Positions 62,603-64,000 of a stretch of 64,000 nucleotides of DNA are shown piece by piece. Location of the stretch: NCBI GenBank assembly GCA_026414485.1, contig JAOAIX010000007.1, forward strand, positions 1 through 64,000, in the 5' to 3' direction. This stretch comes from Candidatus Bathyarchaeota archaeon. GTDB taxonomy: Archaea; Thermoproteota; Bathyarchaeia; Bathyarchaeales; Bathycorpusculaceae. The first letter of the stretch is position 1. Every line of letters begins with the position of its first letter. Position numbers and translations under genes: made by a program. The notes beneath the pieces were generated by a model. That model ran no database searches. It was given only the letters and a program-made list of their open reading frames with translations, and was not told the DNA's origin.

Positions 62603-64000
62603 ATGAAAGACAAAAAACAATTTTCCAAATCCGCCATTGTTGTCACAATAATACTGATGCTGGCTGCTACTTCAATATTTGCAACAGTACCATTTGCATC
62701 CGCTGAAACCAAGATGGTTGAAACATTCTCTTTTATTGCTGCTGCACCCAACCCAGTAGGTGTAGGTCAAAATCTGCTTGTTACATTTAGACTCGACAAG
62801 GTTTCACCCAACGCAGGTGCCTTAGGCGCAGGCACAATGTTCACAGGCTTTACAGTTAAAATCACTTTACCTGACGGCTCAGTCTTCAACAAAACAGGTC
62901 TTACTACTGACTCTACTAGTAATGGCTGGTTTATCTATGTGCCTACAATGGTAGGTCAATACAAACTACAAACCATTTTCCCTGGGCAGCGCATCAACGG
63001 GTCATCATTCAGCCTATTTGGGTTATCCGTCTATGATAACACCTACCTCCCCAGCCAAAGTCCCGAGATCACAGTTAACGTAACAAGTGAACCTGTTTTG
63101 CCGATGCCAAATAACCCCCTCCCAACAGGGTATTGGACAACCCCAATTTACGGCGAGAATAAAGGTTGGAACGAAATTGCGGATAACTGGTTAATGGAAG
63201 GCTACGATTTCATGACCCGCTCTTTTGGTAGCGGAAACAACGCTTTTGCTCCATACACAATAGCGCCAAACAGTGCACATATACTTTGGACTAAACAAAT
63301 TATGCTTGGCGGGCTTGTCGGTGGGCCTTTCGGCGACGTGAACTACTACCAAGGCTTATCGTACGAAGAACACTATAACCCCCTCATACTTGATGGAAAA
63401 ATAATCTTCACAGAACACTATCTAGACCAATCCGTCGTTTACCAAACTCGGTGTGTTAACTTATACACAGGCGAAGATGTATGGATCCTAAACGATGTTA
63501 GCATAAAATTCGCGCAAGTGGTTAACATAGATACTCCAAATGAACATGGCGCGCTTGCATACCTCTGGGATACAGGTCCAGGCGGTTTATTCTCCGCACC
63601 AAGCACAACATGGAAAATGTACGATGCCTACACAGGTAGATACATGTGCAGTATAGCAAACGTGACGTGGGGTGGTCCAGGAGGCTTCGGTGTTTCTACT
63701 GCAATACCTGGACCAAAAGGCGAAATACTTGCATACACTCTTGACTCAACTAGAAACAGGATGATTCTTTGGAACTCAACTAAAGTTCTCTACAACCCAA
63801 CCTTCCTCGACACATGGGGACCAACAATCGGAGAAACATATGATGGCAACAGGGGAATCGAATGGAACGTGTCAATACCTCCTGTTATTCCTGGGACTTC
63901 ACTTCAAGAAGTCAAAGATGGTTATGCCTTTGCAACTTACGCTGACAACTCTGTAGTTCCGCCTACTCATGTGGACGTAATGTATGACGTAAGTCAAATG
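62603..64000 (+). CDS. Secreted PQQ-like beta-propeller protein (3' end outside window)
   Basis: 466 codons to the window edge, still open. Signal peptide ~1-33 (IVVTIILMLAATSIFATVPF), Ig-like domain (APNPVGVGQNLLVTFRLDKV, PTMVGQYKLQTIFPGQRIN), NTYLPSQSPEITVNV, then propeller blades (VNLYTGEDVWILND, YDAYTGRYMCSI). It is clearly paralogous to the 52512-55013 gene domain by domain. AAAGGAGA precedes the ATG. C-terminal anchor cannot be seen here. Confidence 0.87.
   Translation, partial: MKDKKQFSKSAIVVTIILMLAATSIFATVPFASAETKMVETFSFIAAAPNPVGVGQNLLVTFRLDKVSPNAGALGAGTMFTGFTVKITLPDGSVFNKTGLTTDSTSNGWFIYVPTMVGQYKLQTIFPGQRINGSSFSLFGLSVYDNTYLPSQSPEITVNVTSEPVLPMPNNPLPTGYWTTPIYGENKGWNEIADNWLMEGYDFMTRSFGSGNNAFAPYTIAPNSAHILWTKQIMLGGLVGGPFGDVNYYQGLSYEEHYNPLILDGKIIFTEHYLDQSVVYQTRCVNLYTGEDVWILNDVSIKFAQVVNIDTPNEHGALAYLWDTGPGGLFSAPSTTWKMYDAYTGRYMCSIANVTWGGPGGFGVSTAIPGPKGEILAYTLDSTRNRMILWNSTKVLYNPTFLDTWGPTIGETYDGNRGIEWNVSIPPVIPGTSLQEVKDGYAFATYADNSVVPPTHVDVMYDVSQM

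Noticed and set aside
62536-62751. 71-codon minus-strand frame at the start of the second propeller gene
   Set aside because: It is antisense to the signal peptide region of a clear secreted protein gene and lacks a promoter.

Overview
The window reads as a chromosome segment from an archaeon, most likely of the TACK/Bathyarchaeia type. The archaeal markers are glycerol-1-phosphate dehydrogenase (ether lipid backbone), the GatD/GatE Glu-tRNA(Gln) amidotransferase, the KH/beta-CASP transcription terminator aCPSF1, a 20S proteasome beta subunit, ribosomal protein S30e, Cdc6/Orc1, archaeal Elp3, class I CCA enzyme, pyruvoyl arginine decarboxylase and TATA-box promoters. SepF points to an FtsZ-type divider. 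The lineage call is inference from gene content; no 16S rRNA is present. Genes are dense, with many 1-15 base overlaps and frequent TTG/GTG starts.

Layout. 1-4.4 kb is accessory: the C-terminus of a type III restriction-like enzyme running in from the left edge, an AbiEi/AbiEii toxin-antitoxin pair with inverted repeats at its promoter, an HTH protein that looks 5'-frameshifted, and a small membrane protein. 4.4-11.5 kb holds a rubredoxin-TPP enzyme fusion, sepF, the aCPSF1-psmB pair, egsA and an FKBP. 11.7-17.6 kb is metal homeostasis (cupin, DtxR-FeoA-FeoB with a tandem palindromic operator, nitroreductase, MntP) plus two related small winged-helix proteins. 17.7-22.6 kb is elp3-gatD-gatE, preceded by a short rps30e gene (53 residues). 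22.9-27.1 kb is a methionine operon (metY-metX-metW) divergent from an HTH-CBS regulator. 27.1-32.7 kb carries HMG-CoA reductase and an RNA/tRNA processing cluster (beta-CASP-like nuclease, UPF0201, UPF0200, thpR, cca) ending in tRNA-Gln(CTG).

32.7-34.1 kb is a VapBC pair, repeats and decayed coding fragments. 34.1-36.8 kb has a flavodoxin, a small Cys protein, an LsrF/DhnA-type aldolase-thiolase and a zinc dehydrogenase. Then come pyrI without pyrB, YkgJ, MazG-like, Nudix and PdaD genes, followed by a cdc6-arsR-moaC-moaB-moaA transcription unit. 43.4-46.3 kb has a kinase-less REC-PAS4 sensor, tRNA-Arg(TCG), tRNA-Ile(GAT) and MscL. 46.5-52.3 kb contains two tandem pairs of Lrp/AsnC regulators bracketing a possible structured RNA, htpX, an M20 peptidase and an orphan ADP-forming acyl-CoA synthetase beta subunit. 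52.5-64 kb is bounded by two paralogous secreted beta-propeller proteins, each divergent from regulators (Lrp pair; TrmB). Between them are a fluoride-riboswitch/CrcB/DUF190 unit, UPF0282, malic enzyme, an HhH protein, RimI and a flippase-like membrane protein.

The most useful observations are the fluoride riboswitch candidate that moves the crcB start, the tandem TACGA-N4-TCGTA DtxR operator, the met palindrome facing a CBS-domain regulator, the rubredoxin-TPP fusion, the nested stem-loops upstream of htpX, the cdc6-moa linkage, and rps30e. No single unmistakably new system stands out; the best candidates for one are the rubredoxin-TPP enzyme, the LsrF-like module and the paired-regulator/beta-propeller loci.
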